Assembly: GCF_024169245.1 (NCBI RefSeq)
Contig: NZ_JALJWP010000001.1
Location: 3,845,501-3,909,500, forward strand
Direction of reading: 5' to 3'
DNA length: 64,000 bases
Source of the DNA: Pseudomonas koreensis
GTDB taxonomy: Bacteria > Pseudomonadota > Gammaproteobacteria > Pseudomonadales > Pseudomonadaceae
Shown here in pieces: positions 8,604 to 16,736 of this stretch. Below the pieces are notes generated by a model. That model ran no database searches and was not told the origin of the DNA. It was given only the letters and a program-made list of their open reading frames with translations. Made by a program: the position numbers and the translations under genes. The stretch's first letter is position 1. Each line of letters begins with the position of its first letter.

Positions 8604-9143
8604 TCAATCTTGCAAAGCGTGGCCAGTCGAATTTCCGATGCTCGCGAGGAAAATCCTGGTATCCCGATTCGATCGCAGATGAACCACGCGGCAAGCGGAT
8701 GGCGCCGTTGATAGGAGTTGCCGCATTTTTGCTCGTGCTGTATTTCTCGTCCGCCACATGAACCGGAGAAACTCCGGCAGGTTCCCCAGCAGTTCGGGGC
8801 AGTTCTCCGGCAAGTCAGGCCGAGACTGACCGCGGTGGAGCAGGGTTCTGCGCAGGACGCGCAGGAATCGAAGCGTCGCCGAGCGATCGATCCAGATCAA
8901 AAGATCAGCACGGGCCACGCGGTTTTCCCACGTGGTCGAATGGCCACCTTCGAATATCCAGCGATCACGCGCCTCGACCTCCAGGCAAAGACGCGTCTTC
9001 TCATCCGGGCTTCGTTCGACCCAGCCTGGCTGCCAATGGATGGTATCGATATGAACGACCGGCAAACCCGTACGCTCACCAAGCTTGCGCGCCAAGGTAC
9101 TTTTGCCAGACCCTGGTTGACCAACAATCATCACCCGTTGCAT
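8604..9143 (-). CDS. P-loop kinase of the FlaR/topology-modulation (adenylate kinase-like) family
   Basis: A 179-residue cytosolic P-loop protein. The Walker A motif GQPGSGKST lies at residues 8-16, followed by an adenylate kinase-like segment VVHIDTIHWQPGW and the lid-like region RDRWIFEGGHSTTWENR; DLLIWID is the likely Walker B strand. Proteins of this type are annotated as topology modulation proteins or AAA-type nucleoside kinases, and their substrate is generally not established. It starts with an ATG at 9143 preceded by GAAGGAG. The gene may be co-transcribed with the carrier gene to its right, 84 bp upstream; the SMP-30 gene lies 95 bp downstream on the same strand. Confidence 0.75.
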   Translation of the reverse strand: MQRVMIVGQPGSGKSTLARKLGERTGLPVVHIDTIHWQPGWVERSPDEKTRLCLEVEARDRWIFEGGHSTTWENRVARADLLIWIDRSATLRFLRVLRRTLLHRGQSRPDLPENCPELLGNLPEFLRFMWRTRNTARAKMRQLLSTAPSACRVVHLRSNRDTRIFLASIGNSTGHALQD

Positions 9144-9227
9144 CGAAGCTCCTTCTCGCTCTGCAAGCTGATTTTTTGGGCGGGCGATTCTACGGCAATG
9201 CCGGTCTCCGTCAATGACTCTTCAACG

Positions 9228-10538
9228 CTAGGCGGGGGTTTGCCGCGCTGCCGACGCACTGGCTCGGCGGTCCGCCCGGTCGCCGAGCCGCCATCCCAGC
9301 AGACCCCACAGCAGTGCACACAACGCGCCGACCAGCGCTGCCATGCCTGCACCTTGGCTGAGGGCGTCCAGCGCGCTTTTCGCCCAGGCACTGATGGCGT
9401 CGCCGGCGCGGTAGACCACGGTGTCGATAACGTTCTTCGCCTTGTATTTGCTTTCGGCATCGAGCGGGGCAAACAGCATCTCCCGGCCGGGGCGCACGAA
9501 GGCGTACTCACCGATGCGGCGGACGATCATCAGCGCGGCGATCAGGCCGAAGCTTGGGGCGAAGATCAGACCGATAAACCCCGCACACATGACCAGCGGC
9601 ACCATGGCCAACAGCACGCCGACGCCAAGCTTTTGGGCAAGGCGTCCAGTGATGAACAGCTGGCAGAGCAGGGCGCCCCCCTGCACGACAAAGTCGATGA
9701 TGCCGAACACCCGCACCTGCGCCTCGCGGTCCGGGAAGTGTTCGGCGACGACACGTGCCTGCTCGAAGTAAAGGAAGGTGGAGACTGTCGCCAACAGCAC
9801 CACAAAGCCGCAAATGCCGAGCAGATAGGGTGATTTCAAAACGGCCGTCATACCGCTGAACGGATTGCCCGGCAACGGCCTGCGGGGGCTTTCGCTCGGC
9901 GCGGCATCGGGGCGTCCTGCGCCACCCCGTTCACGCCAGTGCATCAGCCTGCGCTTGAACAACATGGCAGCGCCCAGCAAAACAGCGGCCAGCAGCATCA
10001 GGCCGGACTCGCCCAGCGGCCCGATCAGCAAGGCGCTCAGCGCAGGACCACTCAGACCGCCGACGCTGGCGCCCGCCGCGATGAAAGCGAACAGGCGTTT
10101 GGCCTGGGCACTGTCGAACACGTCGGCCATCAGGCTCCAGGCGACCGATACGACAAACAGGTTGTAGACCGATATCCAGACGTAAAACACGCGCGCCAGC
10201 CACGGGCTTTCCTCGCCCAGGAACAAGACGGCGAACAACAACAGGTTGGCGCAGAAAAATCCGTACACCCAGTCCACGAAATGCAGGCGCGGCACGCGTG
10301 CGCTGAGCCAGGCAAACAGCGGAACGGCCGCCAGCATGACCAGGAAGGTCGCGGTGAACAGCCACTGCAAGTTCTCGACGCCGGCAGTGATGCCCATCGA
10401 TTCGCGGATCGGGCGGAGCATGAAATAGCCGGCGAACAGGCAAACGAAGAGCAGAAAACCGTTGAGCGCAGGGCGTAGCTCGTCAGCCTCGGCATTGATG
10501 ATGGCGCCCGCGCGGTGGGCGAGAAGGGACATATCCAT
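9228..10538 (-). CDS. MFS / NTP-NDP exchange transporter-like membrane protein
   Basis: A 436-residue polytopic inner-membrane protein with about 11-12 hydrophobic segments. The first helix (GFLLFVCLFAGYFMLRPIRE) and the phrase RPIRESMGITAGVENLQWLF are those of a bacterial family annotated as MFS or NTP/NDP exchange (Tlc-like) transporters. A cytoplasmic loop near the middle (RGGAGRPDAAPSESPRRP) separates two six-helix halves. Whether a free-living pseudomonad uses it to move nucleotides is unknown. A short upstream segment (TGTAGGAGTGGCGG, near 10549-10562) resembles the common pseudomonad intergenic repeat and contains the possible SD on the other strand only. Confidence is high for membrane carrier and moderate for substrate class. 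Confidence 0.7.
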   Translation of the reverse strand: MDMSLLAHRAGAIINAEADELRPALNGFLLFVCLFAGYFMLRPIRESMGITAGVENLQWLFTATFLVMLAAVPLFAWLSARVPRLHFVDWVYGFFCANLLLFAVLFLGEESPWLARVFYVWISVYNLFVVSVAWSLMADVFDSAQAKRLFAFIAAGASVGGLSGPALSALLIGPLGESGLMLLAAVLLGAAMLFKRRLMHWRERGGAGRPDAAPSESPRRPLPGNPFSGMTAVLKSPYLLGICGFVVLLATVSTFLYFEQARVVAEHFPDREAQVRVFGIIDFVVQGGALLCQLFITGRLAQKLGVGVLLAMVPLVMCAGFIGLIFAPSFGLIAALMIVRRIGEYAFVRPGREMLFAPLDAESKYKAKNVIDTVVYRAGDAISAWAKSALDALSQGAGMAALVGALCALLWGLLGWRLGDRADRRASASAARQTPA

Positions 10539-10596
10539 GTTGCGCTCCTGTAGGAGTGGCGGGGCAATGGCACAGGGCTTGGCCGTGCCGGCGCAG

Positions 10597-11667
10597 TCAG
10601 CGGTAAGTGACGCCGGTCAGTCGCTCGGAGAGTTGCCACAGTCTGTCCGAATTGGAGCGATCGGCAGCGGCCGGTGGCATCTTGGCGAAGCCCAGCGGTC
10701 CGCGCTTCTCGTTATCTCCGGTGGGCCCATAGTAGGCACCGCCAACAGCCTCCAGCGCCGTCGCCGCATATAAGGTGGGCAGCGCGCCCTGCGCTGCGGA
10801 ATGATACAAGTCCCGCTCTACCGCCCATTGTTTACCGAATTTGCTGTCCAGGCCAGGCCCGCGGGCGATCAGCTCGGTCACGGCAACGCCGGGGTGCGCG
10901 GCGATGCTGCGTATCCCCCAACCGGCGGCGTCGCTGCGCTGCTGCAGCTCAATACTCCACTTTAGAACCGCCAGTTTCGATTGGCTGTAGCTGGCGAAAG
11001 GGTCGTAATTGCGCTCAGCCTGCAGGTCATCAAAATTAAGGGTTGCGCGCCCTGCGGCGATGCTCGACAGGCTGACCACCCGACCATCGTCGCTTTTGCG
11101 TAGCAGGGGCATCAGCAGGCCGGTCAAGGCGAAATGCCCCAGATAATTGGTCGCCAGCTGCATCTCGTAGCCGTCGGCGGAAACGCCTCGAACAGGCGGC
11201 GACATGATCGCAGCATTGTTAATCAGCACGTCGAGCCTTGGCAGGCGCCCTTGCAAACGGTTGGCGAGGTCGCGCACCGATTGCAGATTGGCAAGATCCA
11301 GGGTTTCGAATTGCACTTGCGCCTCGGGCACGGCTTGTTTGATTTTTGCGATCGCCTCGCGCCCGCGCTCGGCGTTGCGTGCGGCGATGATCACCTCGGC
11401 ACCGGCTCGCGTCAGGGCCAGCGCGTCTTCATAGCCCATGCCGCTGGTTCCCCCAGTGACCAGCACGATGCGGCCTTTCTGGCTGGGCATGTCCTGGGTG
11501 GACCAATCCGGCTTCGGCTCCATTCGGGGAGTGGCCTCCGCAGCCAGTGTGCCGGTCAGCGCGGAAATGGCGAACAGCGTTCGGGCGGCCTTGAGGATAC
11601 GTTGGGTCGCGGTATTGCTCGGCGTAGCGGGTGAATGAATCATCGGGGGAGTTCTCATTCGCGTCAT
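10597..11667 (-). CDS. Short-chain dehydrogenase/reductase with N-terminal leader
   Basis: A 356-residue SDR oxidoreductase. The nucleotide-binding motif TGGTSGMGYEDA lies near residue 70, NNAA (LINNAAIMSPP) near 145, and the catalytic Ser and YxxxK (SLSSIA, then YSQSKLAV) near 190-225. It resembles the retinol dehydrogenase/WWOX-like branch. Unusually, about 60 residues precede the Rossmann fold, including a hydrophobic, alanine-rich segment (TLFAISALTGTLAAEA), so the protein may be membrane-anchored or exported. I chose the ATG at 11667; ATGs at 11658 and 11643 are alternatives and the frame is open to 11787. A divergent LysR gene begins 122 bp away and is the likely regulator. Confidence 0.8.
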   Translation of the reverse strand: MTRMRTPPMIHSPATPSNTATQRILKAARTLFAISALTGTLAAEATPRMEPKPDWSTQDMPSQKGRIVLVTGGTSGMGYEDALALTRAGAEVIIAARNAERGREAIAKIKQAVPEAQVQFETLDLANLQSVRDLANRLQGRLPRLDVLINNAAIMSPPVRGVSADGYEMQLATNYLGHFALTGLLMPLLRKSDDGRVVSLSSIAAGRATLNFDDLQAERNYDPFASYSQSKLAVLKWSIELQQRSDAAGWGIRSIAAHPGVAVTELIARGPGLDSKFGKQWAVERDLYHSAAQGALPTLYAATALEAVGGAYYGPTGDNEKRGPLGFAKMPPAAADRSNSDRLWQLSERLTGVTYR

Positions 11668-11789
11668 AGATTCCCGGTTGGCGGGGCGAGTGAGCAGTAT
11701 CGGTGTACGAATGCGCGAGGATAAGCCGGGCATTGGTGGATGGCCCGTACGGTATGACGTACAGTCAGGCGCCTGCGGAGGAAGCATTC

Positions 11790-12722
11790 ATGCGTAAACC
11801 AAACCTTACCGATGTGTCGATATTTGCTGCGGTGGTCGAAGCAGGGGGATTTCGTGCTGCGGCGCAGAAGCGAGGGTTGTCCGCCTCGTCGCTGAGCGAT
11901 TGCATACGTCGGCTGGAAGGCGACCTGGGCGTGCGCCTGCTCAATCGAACCACCCGCAGCGTCACGCCAACGGCAGCCGGCGAGCGATTGCTCGAGCGCC
12001 TGCGCCCGGCCCTGCAAGAAATCGACGCCGCTTTCAACGATCTCGACGATGACGCTCAGCGCCCGGTCGGCACGCTCAAACTCAATGTGCCAGTGCCGGT
12101 GGCACGTTTTCTGTTGCCCGACCTGCTGGCGCGTTTTTTGCGCCTTTATCCAGGGGTCAGCGTCGAAGTCGTGATGGACAACACCTTTGTCGACGTCAAC
12201 GCTGGCGGGTATGACGCCGGCGTGCGCTATGAAGAGAGCCTGGCCAAGGACATGATCGCCGTGCCCATCGGCCCGCGTCGCCAACGCTTCGTTGCAGCCG
12301 CCGCCCCGGGCTATCTGGCTGAACGCGGTACGCCCACTCACCCCGAAGAACTGCCGGGCCATGACCTGCTTGGCCATCGCTTCGAGAGTGGCAAAGTGGG
12401 CGTGTTCGAATTCCATCGAGACGGCCGCATTGTGCGTATCCCGCCTCAAGGGCAACTGCTGACGTCGTCCCACGATTTGACAATTCGTTCAGCCATCAAC
12501 GGACTGGGCATCGTCTACACCTTCGAGGACTTTCTGCGCGAGCCGCTCTCCGATGGTCGACTGGTGCCGATTCTCGATGACTGGTGGCAGACCTTCGACG
12601 GCCCGTTTCTTTACTACCACGGACGCCGGCACATGCCTTCGCCGCTGAGGGCGTTTGTGGATTTTTTGCGGGCTGAACGGCGGATTGCAGAGAACTCAGG
12701 CGTTGTCAGCGCCGTGTCGTAA
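11790..12722 (+). CDS. LysR-family transcriptional regulator (next to SDR)
   Basis: A 310-residue LysR-type regulator. The N-terminal winged helix (DVSIFAAVVEAGGFRAAAQK, then SASSLSDCIRRLEGDLGVRL) is followed by LNRTTRSVTPTAAGE and a periplasmic-binding-protein-like effector domain from about residue 90. It belongs to the DsdC/CrgA-like branch often paired with oxidoreductases. The start ATG at 11790 has a strong GGAGGAA 7 nt upstream. It is divergent from the SDR gene, so it probably controls the shared 122-bp intergenic region. Its 3' end overlaps the convergent beta-lactamase-fold gene by 27 bp. Confidence 0.9.
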   Translation: MRKPNLTDVSIFAAVVEAGGFRAAAQKRGLSASSLSDCIRRLEGDLGVRLLNRTTRSVTPTAAGERLLERLRPALQEIDAAFNDLDDDAQRPVGTLKLNVPVPVARFLLPDLLARFLRLYPGVSVEVVMDNTFVDVNAGGYDAGVRYEESLAKDMIAVPIGPRRQRFVAAAAPGYLAERGTPTHPEELPGHDLLGHRFESGKVGVFEFHRDGRIVRIPPQGQLLTSSHDLTIRSAINGLGIVYTFEDFLREPLSDGRLVPILDDWWQTFDGPFLYYHGRRHMPSPLRAFVDFLRAERRIAENSGVVSAVS

Positions 12723-13592
12723 GGCCTGCATCAATCGTTGGACGACGTGGGCTTCAACGGCACCTTCATTGGCTCCCATCTCGAAACCCGCGCAACAGGC
12801 TGACGCGTTGCCATCGCAGACTCGGTAAACGGCAATGACACTGCCGGGTCCGCAACCCGTGTGTCCGCTCAGGATCAATCCGCCCTCAATCGAACCCTGC
12901 ATCAAACCGAGGCCGTACCCCGGAGCGATCCATGGACGTCCTGGAATCGGCCCGCCCAAGGGTTTTGCTGTCTGCATTGCCTGGAGCAACGTCGAGGGAA
13001 GGAGTTGGCCGGCGAGGAGTCGATCCAGCAATAGCGCTGCTTGCGAGAGGGGGCCAATCAGCAAGCCGTGATAAACCCATGCGGGGTCGTAGTTCAAGGT
13101 ATTTCCACCTTGGCATTCCTTCAAATCGGCCCGCGTGTTAGCGACGCGAACGCTTGAAAGGCCTAATGGGGTCAAGACGCGTCGGCGGATGGCCTCTTCA
13201 AGCGTCAGCTCAGTGAGCTGTTCAATAAGTCTCACGACGAAAAGGTAACCAACATTCGAGTAACGCCATCCGGTGCCGGGGCTGTATCGAAGTCGCGCAC
13301 CCTCAAGACGTTGCATCATTTCAATCACCGGCCATGCGTCCTCATTGCCAGCGACGGCGGCGTGATATTCAGCCAGCTCGCCATAATCGGCGAGACCTGC
13401 CTCATGCCGCAGCAACTGACGCAGCGTAAAGGGTTGGTTGAGAACTGGCTCGTCCAGTTCGATCAGACCGTCACGTACCAATGAAAGGGCGGTCGCTGCC
13501 AACACTGTTTTGGTAAAGCTCCACCATGGGGCTATGGGGTCTGAATGGTCGAGGTCGGGAGCCTGGCCATTCAATACAATTGCGCTCAGCAT
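12696..13592 (-). CDS. Serine hydrolase, beta-lactamase/class C-like family
   Basis: A 298-residue penicillin-binding-protein-like serine hydrolase. The three motifs are visible: SFTK (SxxK nucleophile and base, in WWSFTKTVLAA), YSN (in RYSNVGYLFV) and HTG (in SGHTGCGPGS), the last in place of KTG. No export signal is evident, so it is probably a cytosolic esterase or peptidase rather than a resistance enzyme. The ATG at 13592 follows CCAGGAAAG; the frame is open to 13775 but the extra residues look non-coding. The gene is convergent with the LysR gene and overlaps it by 27 bp. The substrate is unknown. Confidence 0.8.
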   Translation of the reverse strand: MLSAIVLNGQAPDLDHSDPIAPWWSFTKTVLAATALSLVRDGLIELDEPVLNQPFTLRQLLRHEAGLADYGELAEYHAAVAGNEDAWPVIEMMQRLEGARLRYSPGTGWRYSNVGYLFVVRLIEQLTELTLEEAIRRRVLTPLGLSSVRVANTRADLKECQGGNTLNYDPAWVYHGLLIGPLSQAALLLDRLLAGQLLPSTLLQAMQTAKPLGGPIPGRPWIAPGYGLGLMQGSIEGGLILSGHTGCGPGSVIAVYRVCDGNASACCAGFEMGANEGAVEAHVVQRLMQALRHGADNA

Positions 13593-13804
13593 TGGCTTTC
13601 CTGGGGTTTTGACGAAGCGAGGGTTCGACACGATAGCTTGTGTGGACGAGGTCGGAAACGGCGATTGACCGCTTCGGTCGCAGCCTTCGTCAGCCTCACG
13701 TCGTTGGTCGGGTACGGCAATTCCACCAAGGCGCCGTTCACACGCGCCGCCTCCTAGGTTCAAACCTGAAGGCACGACTTGGCCCCGTTATGCGGCTCAT
13801 CAAA

Positions 13805-14197
13805 TCACAGCACAGGCGATTGATTGTTCTGTTTCCAAGCTCTGGGAGTCACACCTTCGGTTTGCACGAATATTCGACAGAAGTGAGATTGATCAAAGAA
13901 ACCACACTCCAGTGCAATGTCCGCAAGCAACAATCTAGACGTCTGAAGCAACTGCTTGCCCCGCAAAATCCGCTGCGCTCGCATCCATTCTTTGGGTGAG
14001 ACGAGAGTGCTCTTTTTGAACTGACGGGTGAAATGGCTGCGCGATAGCGCACAGGCCTGTGCGATAGCTGCCACTGAAATATCTGCGTCCAGGTTGTCGA
14101 GCATCAGCTGCTCCGCGCGTTGAATCTGCCAAGGTTTCAATTGCCCGGTCTGTTTAGTCACATCCTTAAGTGAGGACGCGCATGTTTCCTTTTTCAT
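13805..14197 (-). CDS. Short AraC-family regulator (DNA-binding domain only)
   Basis: A 130-residue AraC-type protein consisting almost only of the two-helix-turn-helix DNA-binding domain (DISVAAIAQACALSRSHFTRQ, with the second HTH around LLLADIALECGFFDQSHFCR). It lacks the usual N-terminal effector domain, so it may respond to something other than a bound ligand or act constitutively. The start ATG at 14197 is preceded by AAGGAATCAGG. It is divergent from the RidA-family gene; between them lies a near-perfect pair of palindromic 14-mers, which makes the RidA gene its most likely target. Confidence 0.88.
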   Translation of the reverse strand: MKKETCASSLKDVTKQTGQLKPWQIQRAEQLMLDNLDADISVAAIAQACALSRSHFTRQFKKSTLVSPKEWMRAQRILRGKQLLQTSRLLLADIALECGFFDQSHFCRIFVQTEGVTPRAWKQNNQSPVL

Positions 14198-14289
14198 CCT
14201 GATTCCTTTTTTCCCAGTAGCCGGTTGATAAGCTCAATCCAGCGGTCAGTCGATGGAAAAAATTTAACGGAATGCGTGTCGTGATGGGG

Positions 14290-14325
14290 GCGCAATTTTG
14301 CGCTGCTGGAGGCGCAAAATTGCGC
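14290..14325. promoter_or_regulatory. Large inverted repeat between AraC and RidA genes (candidate operator)
   Basis: GCGCAATTTTGCGC (14290-14303) and GCGCAAAATTGCGC (14312-14325) are exact reverse complements separated by 8 nt, and each arm is itself nearly palindromic. The element lies 88 bp upstream of the RidA start and 92 bp from the AraC start. It could be bound by the adjacent AraC protein, or fold as a hairpin if transcribed. No T-run follows it on either strand. Confidence 0.6.
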
Positions 14326-14412
14326 ATTTTCAATAGTGTTTCCGATGCTAGCCTTTGCCTCCCGACAACTCGAATCGACATCATTCGATTCGTCATCTGC
14401 AAGGAGAAAGCA

Positions 14413-14874
14413 ATGGCTGCTTCACAACCGCACGGCAAAAACACCGCTTACTGGGGAGTCTCATGGGAGGAGGGCTACGGCTATCCCCAAGCCAGAAAAG
14501 TTGGAAACGAGATCTATATCTCGGGTCAGTTCAACCACGATGAGGAGGGCAACCTGGTTGCTCCCGCGCCTTTGAATAGCGAGGGCAAGCCCAGCGATTT
14601 CTCGTCGATAGGAGAGCAGATGCGCGCCTCTTACGACAACATCGCCAAGTTGCTCGCGCTCTATGGAGCAACCCTTAATGATGTCGTCGAAGAAACGCTA
14701 TACGTATTGGATATGGACGCGGCCTTCGCCGTGGTAGGTGATGTGCGCAAAGCCGCATATCGCACTGAGCGGCCCCAGTGCGCGAGCAATATCATCGGTG
14801 TATCCAGGTTGGCTCAACGTTCACAGCTGATTGAAATTGTCTGCAAGGCTGTCATCGGATCTAGCGCCCACTAA
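14413..14874 (+). CDS. RidA/YjgF/YER057c family protein
   Basis: A 153-residue protein of the RidA superfamily, trimeric enzymes whose archetype hydrolyses reactive enamine/imine intermediates. The fold is recognisable from VGNEIYISGQFNHDEEGN, then MRASYDNIAKLLALYGATL and the C-terminal strand SQLIEIVCKAVIG. The archetype has a conserved catalytic Arg in a PxRS segment before the last strand; here the aligned region reads RPQCASNIIGVSRL and that Arg appears to be replaced. The protein may therefore do other chemistry. The start ATG has AAGGAG 6 nt upstream. It is divergent from the AraC gene and convergent with a LysR gene, overlapping its end by 4 bp. Confidence 0.85.
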   Translation: MAASQPHGKNTAYWGVSWEEGYGYPQARKVGNEIYISGQFNHDEEGNLVAPAPLNSEGKPSDFSSIGEQMRASYDNIAKLLALYGATLNDVVEETLYVLDMDAAFAVVGDVRKAAYRTERPQCASNIIGVSRLAQRSQLIEIVCKAVIGSSAH

Positions 14875-15878
14875 GAGACGCTCCCGGTTTCGCGCTGCGC
14901 AACCGGGAGATCCAGCTGCCCTTCGATCAAAGGCTTTTGATGCGCTACGGCTGCTGCACAAAAAGTCATGAACGCCTTTACTCTCCATGACTTTCTAATG
15001 TCCTGATGCGTAAGCAGCCAGAGCTCATCCTGTAGTTCGCGCACAACTGGCCCGACGCGTGTTAACCCAGGCGTAATGTCTCCCAGCATGCACGGCAGAA
15101 ACCCATAACCAAGGCCTGCCGCAATGGCGACGCTCGCCGCCGCGACTGAGTCGGTGCGATAAGAAATACAGTCGGCGCTGACTCTGTCCTCGACGTAGCT
15201 CTTAGCTTTCAATCCACATAATCCTGCGGAATAGGACACCCACGGTTGGCCTTCTGCGAACGGGATAGTAGTCGCTTGTTTTATGCTGCCATAAGGCGCC
15301 CATGCAATCGAAGCGAGCTTGCGCCCGACGAGACTTTCGGCAGGATTTGTGGTCGCTCTCACCGCTACATCAGATTCATCGCGAGCGAGACTTAACGTCT
15401 CGTTGCCAACCAGAACCTCGATGGCAATCCCTTCATTAAGCGCCTTGAAGTCGGCGATGATCGGCGTGAGGAAATACAGCAGCAGGGAGTCGCTAGTAGT
15501 GATCCTAAGTTTTCCAAGTAGCCCTTGACCTGCCCGAGAAACTCGACGCGTGACGCTCACGATATCAAGCTCGACGCGTTCGGCGAGGGCCCTTAACTCA
15601 ATGCCCTCGGGCGTCAGCATGTACCCCGAGCGACGGTGGTCAAATAGGGCGACCCCAAGTGTCTTTTCCACTTGAGCCACACGACGCGATACGGTGGATA
15701 CATTGATCCCCAACCTCTTTGCAGTCGTGGCTCTATTGCCGCATTCACTTAGCGTTTTAATGATTCGCAAATCGTCCCAAGAAAGTTGATTTACAGCCTC
15801 GCTTAAATTCTGGGTGACGCCGGTTGGTACGGGCGGAGTGGTTGAAGCTTTTTTTGATGATGATTTCACGCCAAGCAT
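14871..15878 (-). CDS. LysR-family transcriptional regulator
   Basis: A LysR-type regulator of about 335 residues. The winged helix is at about residues 35-95 (LSWDDLRIIKTLSECGNRAT, then NVSTVSRRVAQVEKTLGVAL), followed by the effector-binding domain. The start is uncertain: the ATG at 15878 gives an N-terminal tail rich in Ser, Lys and Thr (VKSSSKKASTTPP) with only a weak upstream GGG, and the frame remains open to 16046. The gene converges on the RidA gene and overlaps its last 4 bp; this arrangement does not by itself identify its target. Confidence 0.85.
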   Translation of the reverse strand: MLGVKSSSKKASTTPPVPTGVTQNLSEAVNQLSWDDLRIIKTLSECGNRATTAKRLGINVSTVSRRVAQVEKTLGVALFDHRRSGYMLTPEGIELRALAERVELDIVSVTRRVSRAGQGLLGKLRITTSDSLLLYFLTPIIADFKALNEGIAIEVLVGNETLSLARDESDVAVRATTNPAESLVGRKLASIAWAPYGSIKQATTIPFAEGQPWVSYSAGLCGLKAKSYVEDRVSADCISYRTDSVAAASVAIAAGLGYGFLPCMLGDITPGLTRVGPVVRELQDELWLLTHQDIRKSWRVKAFMTFCAAAVAHQKPLIEGQLDLPVAQRETGSVS

Positions 15879-16290
15879 CCCAAACTTAGGTTGCTCATCA
15901 TACGAAATGGCTTGAGGTGAACCAAGAATCGCGTGCACAAGCAGACTTTGCCCAGCATTCTGGTTGAAAAGGGTGTCAGTCGATGGGGTAGCGAAGATCG
16001 GATGTTGCCCTGGTTGGGGCCTGCCGATCCGCCTCGGCGGGAGCAATGCAGGCTGGGTGCCGGTGCGCTCGCGGGAGGGAGCGTCTGCGGACTTGGGCGC
16101 GCCTGATAGCGAGATTTGCCGAGAAATGGGGATTCGGGGCTCCGGTTTGGAGCTGTAGTTTCAGCTTTCTTTAGTGGTCAGGTCGGATTCTTGCTGCTGG
16201 CCGCTTTCGGCCAGGAGCTGACGGTAGCTACAGGCAGAAATCGACTAACAGCTGCCTTCTAAATCAGTTGGGATCTTTGTTAGAGCGGGC
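15879..16290. other. Intergenic region without a recognisable gene
   Basis: The minus-strand frame of the LysR gene stays open to 16046, but I see no conserved protein there. From about 16190 the DNA has GGCCG and CGGCC arms around CTTT, a small hairpin of a type common between pseudomonad genes. A loosely similar stretch (CCGCTTTTGGCC) recurs near 16638, on the other side of the small gene. Nothing else is seen. Confidence 0.4.
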
Positions 16291-16548
16291 TTACCCGCAA
16301 GGAGGCTGCTTAAGCAACGCACATACTCTTCGAGCGATGTCATCTGCGCTATCGGGAATGACCACTGAAATGCCTAAATAGTGTTCAAGGTGTAGGGTAA
16401 GCGTGTGTTCACCCACCAACAGATCCCAATAGCGCTGGTCCAGGCCATCGAGCCTCTCTTTCCAGCAACCTCCCAGCCCTTGCTCAATAACCCGGGCCAC
16501 GTCCTCGAAAAGCTTCCAGTCGGCTTCTTCTGATACGTCAATCCTCAC
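16291..16548 (-). CDS. Hypothetical protein, 85 aa
   Basis: A small acidic protein I cannot assign with certainty; it may belong to a DUF3630-type family. It has an amphipathic N-terminal half (EEADWKLFEDVARVIEQGLG) and the phrase YWDLLVGEHTLTLHLEHYLG, which reads as beta strands. No signal peptide or membrane segment is present. The start is a GTG at 16548, with GAGG about 9 nt upstream. It stands alone, flanked on both sides by short non-coding DNA with weakly similar sequence. Confidence 0.65.
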   Translation of the reverse strand: MRIDVSEEADWKLFEDVARVIEQGLGGCWKERLDGLDQRYWDLLVGEHTLTLHLEHYLGISVVIPDSADDIARRVCALLKQPPCG

Positions 16549-16736
16549 TATGCGTCACCTCACCACCAACAGTCCTCCGATTCTGGTGGCTCCTGTGAAT
16601 GGCCGCAATGGGTCGACACCTAACGGTGGAGGATGACCGCTTTTGGCCGAAAGCAGACATTCGCTGGCATGCCCACCTACGTAATATCTTGCAGCGTTTC
16701 GCGAGCAGCTCCTCCAGTCGATCATCGCGGGCTTAT

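Noticed and set aside
8718..9833. 371-codon plus-strand frame across the kinase and MFS genes
   Set aside because: Spans two opposite genes and an intergenic gap with no recognisable domain.
13593..13804. Open frame on the minus strand between the serine hydrolase and AraC genes (ARVNGALVELPYPTNDVRLT)
   Set aside because: It looks vaguely protein-like but has no start or known domain; it could be a remnant, and the evidence is too thin to call.
16047..16160. Plus-strand frame 15964-16158
   Set aside because: No recognisable protein, antisense to the upstream part of a LysR gene, and poor composition.
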